A stretch of 64,000 bases of DNA from Paeniglutamicibacter terrestris (GCF_012271785.1 NZ_JAAWVT010000001.1:1178001-1242000), one strand, 5' to 3'. Numbered from the stretch's first letter, positions 8,582-17,624 are shown. Translations and numbers: made by a program. Notes: generated by a model not told the origin, from the letters alone.

Positions 8582-8685
8582 TTGAAACGAATCAAAGATT
8601 TTCCGCAAATTCGCCTCAAACCATCTTGACGTGCTCCAAATCACGCGCATATGATCTAGGCCACAGCTCGGTTGAAACGATTCAC
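8582..8685 (+). promoter_or_regulatory. promoter and two LacI-type operators of the rhamnose-type operon
   Basis: A near-consensus promoter is visible: TTGACG at 8626-8631 and TATGAT at 8650-8655 with an 18-base spacer. Two imperfect palindromes with the LacI-family central CG flank it: TTGAAACGAATCAA at 8582-8595 and TTGAAACGATTCAC at 8672-8685. The second falls just downstream of the expected transcription start, a good repressing position; the first could serve DNA looping or the lacI promoter. Confidence 0.7.
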
Positions 8686-8729
8686 TTCTCGGCTGTCCAC
8701 TCGCTGATCTCGCAAAGGTGCACACAATA

Positions 8730-10253
8730 ATGCAAGTATCCACAGCCCCGGATTCGACGCCGGTCCTGTCATTGACTGGAGCCCTAAAGACCTTCGGGCC
8801 GGTCGTGGCGCTTGCCGACGGAACCATTGAACTTCGGGCGGGTGAAATCCTGGCCCTTTGCGGGGAAAACGGCGCGGGAAAATCCACGCTGGTGAAGATC
8901 CTTGCGGGGGTCCACTCCCCCGACGCCGGTCAATTCACCGTCGAAGGCAATCAATGCTCATTCAAATCCGTCGCCGATTCCAAGGCCATGGGCATCTCGG
9001 TGATCTACCAAGAACCGACGCTTTTCCCCGATCTTTCCGTCGCCGAGAACATCTTCATCGGCCGGCAGCCCAAGAATCGGCTCGGGCTCATTGACCACGC
9101 GCTGATGCGCCGCAATGCGGCAGCACTCTTTGTTCGCCTCGGTGTCCCGATGGATCCCGCTCGCAGCGCCGAGGGCCTCTCGATTGCCGACCAGCAGTTG
9201 ATCGAAATTGCCAAGGCCATCTCACTGGACGCCAAGGTTCTGGTCATGGACGAGCCCACCGCGGCACTCAGCGGCTCGGAGGTCCGGCGCCTCTTTGGTG
9301 TTGCCCGCTCCCTGCGCGATGCCGGCGCCGCGATCCTATTCATCTCACACCGCTTCGACGAGGTTTTTGAGCTTTGTGATCGCATCACCGTGATGCGCGA
9401 TGGTCGGTACATCGGCACTCATCTCACCGCCACGGTCAGCGTGGAGGACATCGTGCGCGACATGGTGGGGCGCGACATCGATGCGCTGTACCCGCGAACC
9501 GAAACCGTCATTGGCGAGGTGGTGCTCAGCGTCGACAAATTGAGCCGCAAGGGCGTTTTTAGCAACATCAGCTTTGAGGTCAGAGCCGGAGAAATCGTTG
9601 CCCTCGCCGGACTAGTTGGCGCGGGCCGCACCGAGGTCGCCCGGGCCATCTTCGGCATCGACAAGAGCACCTCCGGCCACGTAACTGTGCATAACACCGC
9701 ACTTCCGGTGGGCAACCCGCGAGCCGCCATCGCCGCGGGCATCGGCTTTGTCCCCGAAGATCGCCGCAAACAAGGTCTGGTCATGGATCTCTCCGTCGCC
9801 AGGAACACCGCGCTGACCCTGCGTCACAAGTTCAGCCGCTTTGGTCTGATCAACTCGCGGGCCGAAAAACAGACGGCTGCCACCTGGAGCAGAAAGCTCC
9901 AGGTCAAAACGTCCTCGATGGATCAGCCAGTTTCAACCCTCTCGGGCGGAAATCAGCAAAAGGTGGTCCTAGCCAAGTGGTTGGCCACCGAACCCCAGGT
10001 CCTAATCATCGATGAGCCAACTCGCGGAATTGACGTGGGCACCAAGGCCGAGGTGCACCGGCTGATCAACGAACTTGCAGGTCACGGCATGGCCATCTTG
10101 ATGATTTCCTCCGAACTTCCCGAGGTCCTAGGCATGGCTGACACGGTCTTGGTCATGCACGAAGGGCTCATCACCGCTCGCCTGGACCGCGATTCGGCCA
10201 GCCCCGAAGCGGTCATGCACGCAGCCACCGGCTCCAAGGAGAAAAACTCATGA
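8730..10253 (+). CDS. sugar ABC transporter ATP-binding protein (two NBDs, rhamnose/ribose type)
   Basis: The protein has two fused ATPase domains, as in RbsA/RhaT-type carbohydrate importers. The first has Walker A GENGAGKST and a signature-like LSIADQQLIEIAKA. The second has a degenerate Walker A (GLVGAGRTE) but an intact LSGGNQQKVVLAKW signature and a VLIIDEPTRGID Walker B, the usual asymmetry of this subfamily. The start is taken at the ATG at 8730, because the alternative GTG at 8718 overlaps the likely ribosome binding site (AAAGG, 8714-8718). It is the first gene of the operon and overlaps the next by 4 bases. The protein energises import of a rhamnose-like sugar at the inner face of the membrane. 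Confidence 0.9.
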   Translation: MQVSTAPDSTPVLSLTGALKTFGPVVALADGTIELRAGEILALCGENGAGKSTLVKILAGVHSPDAGQFTVEGNQCSFKSVADSKAMGISVIYQEPTLFPDLSVAENIFIGRQPKNRLGLIDHALMRRNAAALFVRLGVPMDPARSAEGLSIADQQLIEIAKAISLDAKVLVMDEPTAALSGSEVRRLFGVARSLRDAGAAILFISHRFDEVFELCDRITVMRDGRYIGTHLTATVSVEDIVRDMVGRDIDALYPRTETVIGEVVLSVDKLSRKGVFSNISFEVRAGEIVALAGLVGAGRTEVARAIFGIDKSTSGHVTVHNTALPVGNPRAAIAAGIGFVPEDRRKQGLVMDLSVARNTALTLRHKFSRFGLINSRAEKQTAATWSRKLQVKTSSMDQPVSTLSGGNQQKVVLAKWLATEPQVLIIDEPTRGIDVGTKAEVHRLINELAGHGMAILMISSELPEVLGMADTVLVMHEGLITARLDRDSASPEAVMHAATGSKEKNS

Positions 10254-11287
10254 GCGCCCCGGCTATCGGAACACTCAACAATTCACCAAAGCAAGGGGGC
10301 AAATCGGCGAGCGCGTGGCTAAAACTGCGCGAACTGCCCGTCACTGTGGCCCTAGTAGTACTCGTCGTGGTCACGGCCGTCATCAACCCGCTGTTCCTCT
10401 CCCCACAGGGGATGAAGGATCTGTTGCTCAACGCCACCATCATGATGCTGCTGGCCGCCGGACAAACCATGGTGATAGTCACTCGCAACATCGACCTCTC
10501 CGTGGGCTCAATTCTGGGCCTGGTGGCTTTTGGCACAGGCTCGATCTTTGCTGCCAACCCCAACATGCCCATCGTGCTGGTGGTACTCATCGGGATGGTC
10601 TTCGGCGCGGTGCTTGGCTCACTCAACGGGCTGCTCACCGTGTGGGCGAAAGTTCCGTCGCTGGTGATCACCCTAGGCACGCTCTATGTTTTCCGTGGCC
10701 TGAACAATGCGTGGGCGGGACCCAAGCAGCACTTTGCTGGCGATCGGCCACAGGCCTTCGGGAACCTTTCGGTGAACACCGTGCTGGGCATGCCAATCAT
10801 CACCCTGGTGGCAGTCATCGTGGTCATCATCCTGGCGATCTTCATGATCGGCAGCCGTCCGGGACGTGACCTGTACGCCATCGGCTCTGACCCCGAGGCG
10901 GCAAAACTCTTCGGCATCAACGTTTCACGCCGCGTCTTTACCGCGTTCCTGATCAACGGAGCTCTGGCCGGTCTGGCCGGCGTGCTCTATGCGAGCCGCT
11001 TCAACGCCGTGGGAGCCACCACCGGCAGCGGTCTGGAACTGGACGTCGTGGCAGCAGCGGTGGTCGGCGGCGTGGCGATCTTTGGTGGCAGCGGCACAGT
11101 CATTGGCGCCACGATCGGCGCGATCCTGCTCAACACCATCACCAGCTCACTGACCGCCCTGCGGGTGGACAAATTCTGGCAACAAGCCATCGTTGGCGTC
11201 TTGATCATCACCGCCATCCTCATCGACCGTCTGGCCTCCCTGCGCCACGCCAAGAACCTGCGAGAAAAGGAGGGTCGCAATGTCTGA
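10250..11287 (+). CDS. sugar ABC transporter permease 1 (RbsC/RhaP family)
   Basis: The 345-residue membrane protein has about nine to ten hydrophobic segments and the hallmarks of the RbsC permease family: MVIVTRNIDLSVGSILGL near residue 80, GLLTVWAKVPSLVITLGTL, GRDLYAIGSDPEAAKLFGIN (the loop that contacts the ATPase), and GLELDVVAAAVVGGVAIFGGSGTV. It starts within the ATPase stop codon (ATGA) and overlaps the second permease by 8 bases. Together the two permeases should form the heterodimeric channel. Assignment to the rhamnose type rests on the neighbours. Confidence 0.9.
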   Translation: MSAPAIGTLNNSPKQGGKSASAWLKLRELPVTVALVVLVVVTAVINPLFLSPQGMKDLLLNATIMMLLAAGQTMVIVTRNIDLSVGSILGLVAFGTGSIFAANPNMPIVLVVLIGMVFGAVLGSLNGLLTVWAKVPSLVITLGTLYVFRGLNNAWAGPKQHFAGDRPQAFGNLSVNTVLGMPIITLVAVIVVIILAIFMIGSRPGRDLYAIGSDPEAAKLFGINVSRRVFTAFLINGALAGLAGVLYASRFNAVGATTGSGLELDVVAAAVVGGVAIFGGSGTVIGATIGAILLNTITSSLTALRVDKFWQQAIVGVLIITAILIDRLASLRHAKNLREKEGRNV

Positions 11288-12350
11288 GCCAGCGACCATG
11301 AGCGTTGACACCTCCAAGGCGTTGCCCGGGGCCACACCAGCCCGTGGCCCCCGGTGGTACACCGGCCGAGATGCCGTCATGATCTACATTCTGATCGTCT
11401 TCCTGCTCTATGCGATGATCACCATCCCGCGCTTCGCTTCCCCCGTCACTACCGGCTTCCTCATTCTCGACGTCATCCCCACGCTGCTGATCGCCATGCC
11501 GATGACGCTGATCATCATCACCGGGGAGATTGACCTCTCGGTGGCAAGCATCGCGGGGCTCTCCTCCGCGACGTTGGGCATGATGTGGGCGGGAGGATCA
11601 AATATTTGGCTCTCCATGGCCGTGGCACTGGTGGTGGGATTGCTGGCCGGAATCTTTAACGGTGTGCTGATCGCCTTTGTCGGTCTTCCCTCCCTAGCCG
11701 TAACCATCGGTACCCTGGCACTCTTCCGAGGCCTGGCCTTGGTGGTCATCGGGGACAACGCGGTGGCGAACTTCCCCAAGGAGATCACCGCCCTTGCCTC
11801 GTCCAAGCTCGGGGCCACAGGTATCCCCATCATGCTCATCCCGGTGCTGGTGGTAGTGGTGATCTTTGGACTGATCCTGCACCAGACAGCCTTTGGACGC
11901 GGACTGTACGCCATGGGCTACTCCAAGGATGCGGCACACTTTGTGGGCATCAACGTCGGTCTCTCCAAGTTCTGGCTCTACCTCGCCTCCGGGGTTGTCG
12001 CTGCTGCGGCAGGCATCTTCTGGACGCTGCGCTATACCAGCGCCAGGAGTGATAACGCCTCGGGCCTGGAACTGACGGTGATTGCCGCGGTGCTACTGGG
12101 CGGGGTGTCAATCTTCGGCGGCAAGGGCTCGATCCCCGGGGTGTTAGCAGGAGTGCTGTTGATTGGCTCGCTGAACTACGCGCTGCGCCTGGGCCGAGTC
12201 TCGGACGTAGTTCTGGTCTCGCTGACGGGCCTGCTGCTCATCGCCTCCGTCATAGCGCCCAGCATCTCGGCCTCCATCACCCGGTGGCGGCACGAGCGAA
12301 GACTGCGCCGTCAGCTCTCCGCGCCAGCCGAGCCATCCGTCACCGGCTAA
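11280..12350 (+). CDS. sugar ABC transporter permease 2 (RbsC/RhaQ family)
   Basis: The 356-residue protein is a second permease of the same family, with PMTLIIITGEIDLSVASIAGLS, GVLIAFVGLPSLAVTIGTLALFRG, GRGLYAMGYSKDAAHFVGIN and SGLELTVIAAVLLGGVSIFGGKGS. Its N-terminus has a longer hydrophilic lead than permease 1. The last 30 residues are a basic cytoplasmic tail (RWRHERRLRRQL). It overlaps permease 1 by 8 bases and is followed after 62 bases by the binding-protein gene. Confidence 0.9.
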   Translation: MSEPATMSVDTSKALPGATPARGPRWYTGRDAVMIYILIVFLLYAMITIPRFASPVTTGFLILDVIPTLLIAMPMTLIIITGEIDLSVASIAGLSSATLGMMWAGGSNIWLSMAVALVVGLLAGIFNGVLIAFVGLPSLAVTIGTLALFRGLALVVIGDNAVANFPKEITALASSKLGATGIPIMLIPVLVVVVIFGLILHQTAFGRGLYAMGYSKDAAHFVGINVGLSKFWLYLASGVVAAAAGIFWTLRYTSARSDNASGLELTVIAAVLLGGVSIFGGKGSIPGVLAGVLLIGSLNYALRLGRVSDVVLVSLTGLLLIASVIAPSISASITRWRHERRLRRQLSAPAEPSVTG

Positions 12351-12412
12351 CAACGATTTTGCACTCGTACCAAATCCCGGCGGGCTTTCCGCCACTGAGG
12401 AAGGAAACAAGG

Positions 12413-13480
12413 ATGTTTACCCAACGAATCTCGACCACACGTCGGATCGGTTCACTCACAGCTTCTCTGGCTATCGCGGCCCTGGCACTGACTGCCTGTG
12501 CAGGTTCGGATGCAGGTACCACCCCCAGTGCCGGTGAATCCGGCGGCTCGGCAAAAACCGATGCCACCATCACCTTCATCCCCAAGCAGCTGAACAACCC
12601 CTACACCGACGTGGTGTTGGGTGGCGGCAAGGAAGGTGCCACGGCGGCAGGCTTCGCCACCGCCAACGTGGTCGGCCCGCTGGAGGCCTCGGCATCTTCC
12701 CAGGTCTCCTTCATCAATGCCGAAACCCAGGCCGGCACCAACGCCATCGTGATCGCCGCGAACGACCCGGATGCCGTCTGTTCGGCCCTGGGTGAGGCGC
12801 GCACCGCCGGGGCCAAGATCGTGGCCTTCGACTCGGACACCAACCCCGAGTGCCGCGACGTCTTCATCTCCCAGGTGGTGGCCAAGGATGTGGCTCTGAT
12901 CCAAACCAAGCTGATCTCCGAACAGATTGGCGGCAAGGGCGAAATCGCGATCCTCTCCGCTACCGCCAATGCCACCAACCAGAACGAGTGGATCAAGTTC
13001 ATGGAAGAGGAGCTGGCCTCCAACCCCGACTACAAGGACATCAAACTGGTCGCCAAGGTCTACGGCGATGACGACGACGCCAAGTCATTCCAGGAGGCTC
13101 AGGGCCTGATGCAGGCGCACCCGAACCTCAAGGGCATCATCTCCCCGACCACCGTGGGCATCGCCTCTACCGCACGCTACCTCTCCACCTCGGAGTACAA
13201 GGGCAAAGTCGCACTGACCGGGCTGGGCCTGCCCAACGAAATGCGCTCCTTCGTCAAGGACGGCACAGTCACCGAATTCGCCCTCTGGGATCCAGCGCAG
13301 CTTGGTGAGGTAGCCGCCTACGCCGCCAAGGCACTGGTTGACGGCACCATCACCGGCGCCACGGGTGACAAGTTCACTGCCGGCGCCCTCGGTGAACGCA
13401 CCGTCGAAGATGGTGGCCTGGTCATCGTTGGCCCGCCAACGGTTTTCAACAAGGACAACATCGACGAGTACGACTTCTAA
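12413..13480 (+). CDS. rhaS: rhamnose-type sugar-binding lipoprotein of the ABC importer
   Basis: The 355-residue protein starts at the ATG at 12413 behind a strong GAGGAAGGA ribosome binding site. A signal helix ends in LALTAC, so Cys29 is the lipidation site. The mature part is a type-I periplasmic-binding fold close to RhaS/LsrB: ATITFIPKQLNNPYTDVVLGGGKEGA, TNAIVIAANDPDAVC, IVAFDSDTNPEC, EIAILSATANATNQNEW and LKGIISPTTVGIASTARYL. It delivers sugar to the two permeases. A 30-residue Ser/Gly/Thr linker separates the lipid anchor from the domain. A hairpin follows the stop and may let this gene be expressed more strongly than those after it. Confidence 0.88.
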   Translation: MFTQRISTTRRIGSLTASLAIAALALTACAGSDAGTTPSAGESGGSAKTDATITFIPKQLNNPYTDVVLGGGKEGATAAGFATANVVGPLEASASSQVSFINAETQAGTNAIVIAANDPDAVCSALGEARTAGAKIVAFDSDTNPECRDVFISQVVAKDVALIQTKLISEQIGGKGEIAILSATANATNQNEWIKFMEEELASNPDYKDIKLVAKVYGDDDDAKSFQEAQGLMQAHPNLKGIISPTTVGIASTARYLSTSEYKGKVALTGLGLPNEMRSFVKDGTVTEFALWDPAQLGEVAAYAAKALVDGTITGATGDKFTAGALGERTVEDGGLVIVGPPTVFNKDNIDEYDF

Positions 13481-13500
13481 ACCAACGTACTTTTCTCTAG

Positions 13501-13539
13501 CTGCCGGGTGCAGATCCTTCAGTGGTCAGCACCCGGCAG
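13501..13539 (+). terminator. hairpin after the binding-protein gene (possible attenuator)
   Basis: CTGCCGGGTGC (13501-13511) pairs perfectly with GCACCCGGCAG (13529-13539) around 17 bases. There is no T-run, and the isomerase gene follows in the same direction, so partial termination or protection of the upstream transcript end is the likeliest role. Confidence 0.5.
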
Positions 13540-13627
13540 CGGCAGTTAGCGGGTCAGATCCCAGCGTAGCGCGGCCGTTTCCGCCACGCTCTACGGCACG
13601 CTACGCCTACCCAGTAAAGGATGCAGC

Positions 13628-15081
13628 ATGCCAAACACCCCCACACTCACCGAGATACTGCCGCCCCACCAGCGACGTAAAACTCGCATTGGTCTGGTCT
13701 CCGGCGGACTTGGCGCATATTGGGAGCAGTTTCCGCAGCTGCTGCCGCAACTGCGGGAATCCGCCACCTATGTCACCTCACGCCTCCGGGCCTCCGATGC
13801 GGAGGTCATCGACGCTGGATTCATCTCCGATGCCCGCCAGGGCGCGGCAGCCGCAGAGACGCTGCGTCGGGCAGACTGCGATTTGATCGTCATGTTCGCC
13901 GCCACTTATCTCACGGCCTCCATGGTGCTGCCGATTGCCCAACGTGCCGGCGCTCCGGTGCTGGTCATCGATCTACAGCCGTCACCGGCCATGGACCACG
14001 CCAACACCACCACCGGTCAATGGTTGGCGTATGCGGGCAGTGCCCGGTACCCGAAATCGCCAACGTATTCCGTCGTGCTGGCATCGAATTTCGCTCGGTC
14101 TCCGGCTATCTGCACCAGGAATCTGCTTGGGAACGGATCAATCGCTGGGTTTCGGCGGCATCGATCCGCGGACGCTTGCGCACCGCCAGACACGGGCTGA
14201 TGGGCCACCTTTACCCGGGCATGCTTGATGTATCCACCGACCCGCTTAACGTTTCGGCACACTTCGGATCGCATGTGGAAGTCCTCGAATTCGATGACCT
14301 GCGTGAACGCGTCAATGCCGTCACCGAGGCGCAGGTGGCACAGCGGGTGAGCCTGGCCGAGAACGTGTTCCTTCTCGATGCCTCGGTCAACCGGGACGAT
14401 CTGGCCTGGGGCGCCAAGGTTTCCGTGGGTCTTGACCAGTTGGTTGCCGACTTCGATCTCGACTCACTGGCCTACTATCATCGCGGGTTGGCCGGAGAAA
14501 TGCATGAACGTCTCGGTGCCGGCATGATCCTCGGTGCCTCGCTGCTCACGGCCCGTGGCATCCCGATGGCCGGGGAGTATGAATTGCGCACTTCCATTGC
14601 CATGCTGGCCGCAAACGCCCTCGGTTCCGGCGGATCATTTACCGAAATTCAAGCGCTCAATTTCACCGACAACGTTGTGGAAATGGGCCATGACGGACCG
14701 GCTCACCTCCAAATTTCCGCGGGTCAGCCCCTGTTGCGCGGGCTAGGTGTTTATCACGGAAAACGCGGCTGGGGTGTCTCAGTTGAATTTGATGTGCAGC
14801 ACGGACCCGTCACGGCCTTTGGACTGGGAGAGGAACGCGACGGCAGCTACACCTTCATCACTTCGGAGGGAAGTGTCACCGACGGCCCACTGCTGGCCAT
14901 CGGAAACACAACTTCCCGAGTGGACTTCGGGATGGATCCTGGCCAGTGGGTTGATGACTGGTCGACCACCGGCATTGGCCACCACTGGGCCCTGTGCGTA
15001 GGACACCGTGCCCAGGACCTTGCCGCTGCAGCTTCTCTGCTGGGCCTTGAACACAAACATGTGGGGCGGAAAAGATCATGA
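13628..15081 (+). pseudogene. L-fucose/L-arabinose isomerase family protein, one-base frameshift
   Basis: Two overlapping frames together encode one protein of about 484 residues. The first (from ATG 13628, ribosome binding site AAAGGA) gives RIGLVSGGLGAYWEQFPQLL through HANTTTGQWLAYAG, then turns to nonsense. The second frame takes over with CPVPEIANVFRRAGIEFRSV and runs to 15081 with strong family features (VGLDQLVADFDLDSLAYYHRG, GEYELRTSIAMLAANALGSGGSFTEIQ, GHDGPAHLQIS, GIGHHWALCVGH). Restoring one C near 14037-14038 (GCG GGC CAG TGC) joins them exactly as AGQC. The break is therefore a one-base deletion, either a true mutation or a sequencing error. An intact enzyme would isomerise the aldose brought in by the upstream transporter. 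The gene overlaps the mutarotase by 4 bases. Confidence 0.85.
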
Positions 15082-15410
15082 AACGCGTTTGCTTCGAGCT
15101 TCGGGTCAAGCCCGATCGCCTCGCCGAATACACGGACGAACATGCTCGAGTCTGGCCGGAGATGCTGATGGCGCTGAAGAGTAGCGGCTGGCATAACTAT
15201 TCCTTGTTTATGCGCCCCGATGGGCTGGTGATCGGTTATTTCGAAACCGATGACCTCGCCGCAGCCCAATCCGCCATCAAAAACTCCGATGCAAATGCCG
15301 TCTGGCAGGAACACATGGCCGATTTCTTGCTGGATCCGGGACCTTCCCTGAGCGAACTCACCGAGGTTTTCCATCTTGAAGACCAACTGTCTGCCGGAGA
15401 CGACGCATAA
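15078..15410 (+). CDS. rhaM: L-rhamnose mutarotase
   Basis: The 110-residue protein matches the RhaM family along its whole length. RVCFELRVKPDRLAEYTDEH contains Tyr18 and His22, the catalytic pair known from the E. coli enzyme, followed by VWPEMLMALKSSGWHNYSLF and GYFETDDLAAAQSAI. RhaM interconverts the alpha and beta anomers of L-rhamnose in the cytoplasm so that the isomerase receives its preferred form. Its start overlaps the isomerase stop (ATGA). It is the best evidence that the locus handles L-rhamnose or a close 6-deoxy sugar. No rhamnulokinase or aldolase follows, so the rest of the pathway must be elsewhere. Confidence 0.9.
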   Translation: MKRVCFELRVKPDRLAEYTDEHARVWPEMLMALKSSGWHNYSLFMRPDGLVIGYFETDDLAAAQSAIKNSDANAVWQEHMADFLLDPGPSLSELTEVFHLEDQLSAGDDA

Positions 15411-15466
15411 AACGCAGATCGTCCGGAGTAATCCCAAATCCGCCGATTCGGCACTAGTCTGAAACC

Positions 15467-16474
15467 ATGAGCAATCTTGAGGCAGCCCCCGACGAGCTCG
15501 TGTGTGGTGCCGATGCGCAGTGTGCTGGAATTGAGCTTTTGTCTCCACGCAATGTTCCGCTCGGCGGTCCACGCGCCATGGACGTTCGCAGGACACTACC
15601 GCAGAAGCAGCGAAGCCTCATCGGGGCGTGGTGTTTCCTTGACCACTATGGCCCAGATCCCGTGGGTGATAGCGGCGGAATGGCTGTTCCACGCCATCCA
15701 CACACGGGGCTGCAGACCATCTCCTGGCTTTTTACTGGAGAAATTGAGCACCGAGACTCCGCGGGCTTCCATGCCATGGTTCGCCCCGGCGAGGTGAACC
15801 TCATGACCGCTGGCCGCGGGATCAGCCACTCCGAGTTCTCCACGCCAGAGACCACCGTCCTGCACGGTGCTCAGTTATGGGTGGCGCTCCCCGATGATGC
15901 CCGCCATATGGAGCCAACATTCGCCCATCACCGCCCCGAGCCGCTGACCGGGAGCGGATGGGTGGTGAGCGTATTTCTGGGCCACCTCACCGTGCGCAAC
16001 CCGGCCGGACTCGACCAGTTCTCCGCGTCGCCCATCAAGACACATACCGAACTACTCGGTGCCGAGGTTCGGTTGGAACCCGGTACCAGCATCACCGTGG
16101 CGCTTAACGCCCACCACGAGCATGGCCTCTTGGTTGACTCCGGGGACCTGAACCTCGATGCCGACCACGTTCCCGTTGACCATCTGGCCTATCTGCCGGC
16201 CGGAACCCCGGAGATCACCCTGACGGCAGGAACGGAACCAGTATTGGCCCTGCTAATAGGCGGAGAACCACTGAACGAGCAGATCCTGATGTGGTGGAAT
16301 TTTGTCGGCCGCACCCATGAGGAAGTCGTGGAGTACCGCAGGGCCTGGCAGTCAGAGATCGGCGCCGAGGGAACCCTCAGTGGCACCAGGCGTTTCGGCG
16401 ATTTTCCCACCGACCAGCCGGCTGCGCTTCCGGCACCCGTCCTGCCCAGTGTGCGGCTGCGTCCCCGCGACTAA
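15467..16474 (+). CDS. pirin family protein (cupin)
   Basis: The 335-residue protein has both halves of pirin. The N-terminal cupin shows LIGAWCFLDHYGPDP, the metal-binding PRHPHTGLQTISWLFTGEIEHRDS and GEVNLMTAGRGISHSE (His and Glu ligands). The C-terminal pirin_C domain contains LLGAEVRLEPGTSITVALNAHHEHGLLV and ends with EVVEYRRAW. Bacterial pirins bind a single metal ion, and some have quercetin 2,3-dioxygenase activity; the cellular role here is unknown. No clear ribosome binding site precedes the ATG, so it may be leaderless or weakly translated. Confidence 0.9.
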   Translation: MSNLEAAPDELVCGADAQCAGIELLSPRNVPLGGPRAMDVRRTLPQKQRSLIGAWCFLDHYGPDPVGDSGGMAVPRHPHTGLQTISWLFTGEIEHRDSAGFHAMVRPGEVNLMTAGRGISHSEFSTPETTVLHGAQLWVALPDDARHMEPTFAHHRPEPLTGSGWVVSVFLGHLTVRNPAGLDQFSASPIKTHTELLGAEVRLEPGTSITVALNAHHEHGLLVDSGDLNLDADHVPVDHLAYLPAGTPEITLTAGTEPVLALLIGGEPLNEQILMWWNFVGRTHEEVVEYRRAWQSEIGAEGTLSGTRRFGDFPTDQPAALPAPVLPSVRLRPRD

Positions 16475-16528
16475 AACTCCACCCCTGCCAAAAACGCGTC
16501 GGGCTCAAGGAAAGGGCAAAACCAAAAC

Positions 16529-16912
16529 ATGTCACTGACCGAGGAACTGGCCAAGTTGCGCGAAGCTTTGGCCGAACGTGCGGGACTGGGCGACCAGTTG
16601 GAGTCCAAGCGCGAAATGGAACATTTTGTTTCCTTCCGCTCACTGCGTGAGGCCACCGAGGCGACCACTCATTTCGAGGACGCGGGCTGGCAGGTTGATG
16701 CCGACATCGCGCAAGATCAACATTCCCGGTTTCCGCTTCGGGTGTATCGGATTCAACGCATCGACGTGGAGCACGCAGAGAATGCACTGCGCTCGGTCCA
16801 CTCGATCACGCTAAAGCACGGTGGCAGCTACGACGGTTTTGGTGCCGTATTCATTGAAGCCGACGGCACCGAACCGCGCGGCTTTTTCGGCCGCCTCTTT
16901 GGCAACCCCTAA
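16529..16912 (+). CDS. RraB family ribonuclease E regulator-like protein
   Basis: The 127-residue protein resembles RraB/DUF1260-type proteins. The central segment EMEHFVSFRSLREATEATTHFEDAGWQVD followed by PLRVYRIQRIDVEHAENALRSVHSITLKHGGSYDGFGAVFIE is the compact ferredoxin-like RraB domain. In E. coli RraB binds RNase E and alters its activity; in actinobacteria the role is unproven. The N-terminal helix is acidic and Leu-rich. It lies 54 bases after the pirin gene and 33 before an acetyltransferase gene on the same strand. Confidence 0.7.
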   Translation: MSLTEELAKLREALAERAGLGDQLESKREMEHFVSFRSLREATEATTHFEDAGWQVDADIAQDQHSRFPLRVYRIQRIDVEHAENALRSVHSITLKHGGSYDGFGAVFIEADGTEPRGFFGRLFGNP

Positions 16913-16945
16913 TCCCTCAACGACCCCTCAACCAGAAGGAACCCG

Positions 16946-17278
16946 ATGACAGAGATTCGCTTTGAGCTCCTCGCCGACCGCCGCCGTTATGCCCTGATCG
17001 ACGGGGAGAACGTGATTGGTGCTGCCCATTACCGGGATCTGGAGACAGACACGGGCATCGAACGGGTTTTCTTCCACACCGTCGTCGACGAGGCTTACGC
17101 GGGGCAGGGTTTGGCCGGCAAGCTCGCTGCCCAGGCGTTGGCCGATACCGTCGCCCGGGGATACAAGATCGTCCCCGTCTGCCCGTACATCAAGGTATAC
17201 GTGCGAAAGCACCACGAATTTGATGCCGAACTCATCACGCCAACTCCGGAGCACCTCGCGATCCTGCCTAAGGGCTAA
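16946..17278 (+). CDS. GNAT-like N-acetyltransferase (COG2388 / YjdJ type)
   Basis: The 110-residue protein is of the short GNAT class. RYALIDGENVIGAAHYRDLE is followed by the acetyl-CoA binding motif DEAYAGQGLAGKLAAQALADTVARGYKIVPVCPYIKVYVRKH. The GQGLAGKL loop and the VCPY segment are diagnostic of this small family. The substrate is unknown. A GAAGGA ribosome binding site lies just upstream of the ATG. Confidence 0.88.
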   Translation: MTEIRFELLADRRRYALIDGENVIGAAHYRDLETDTGIERVFFHTVVDEAYAGQGLAGKLAAQALADTVARGYKIVPVCPYIKVYVRKHHEFDAELITPTPEHLAILPKG

Positions 17279-17288
17279 GCGCCACGGC

Positions 17289-17480
17289 TCAGTCGGCCAG
17301 TTCCAGACCAAGCTCCGCCAAGGCGGCTCGCAAGATCGTGATGCCCTGAGGCCCAAATCCGTGCAGCGCCAGTAAGGCCCGTTGCCCGTGCGCTGCTGCC
17401 TGTTCGAGACTCGTGATCCCAGCGGAATCCAACGCTCGAGTGGCGGGTGCGGAAAGCTTCGGCAAGGCGTGTGTGCTCAT
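17289..17480 (-). CDS. small helix-hairpin-helix protein resembling the RNA polymerase alpha C-terminal domain
   Basis: The 63-residue product, LPKLSAPATRALDSAGITSLEQAAAH then GQRALLALHGFGPQGITILRAALAELGL, follows the RpoA-CTD pattern: helix 1, a turn with AGI, and a helix-hairpin-helix with GFGPQGI in place of the usual GxGxKS. It is probably a nucleic-acid-binding or protein-binding module; no catalytic residues are seen. It ends 11 bases from the convergent acetyltransferase. A GGGAT sequence lies just before the ATG. Confidence 0.65.
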   Translation of the reverse strand: MSTHALPKLSAPATRALDSAGITSLEQAAAHGQRALLALHGFGPQGITILRAALAELGLELAD

Positions 17481-17560
17481 GATCCCAGCCTATCGTCACC
17501 TTCCTGCTCCCCCGCTGGTTGGATCATCACGAAATATCCCGGGGATTGCCGGCAAAAGCA

Positions 17561-17606
17561 GACCGGGCGGTTGGCCTTCCTCGTGGGAAAGGCCAACCGC
17601 CCGGTC
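17561..17606 (-). terminator. rho-independent terminator of dnaB
   Basis: GACCGGGCGGTTGGCCTT (17561-17578) and AAGGCCAACCGCCCGGTC (17589-17606) form a perfect 18-bp stem with a 10-base loop. On the minus strand it is followed by TCTGCTTTTG. It sits directly after the dnaB stop. Confidence 0.9.
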
Positions 17607-17624
17607 TTCGGTGATCAACAGGTG

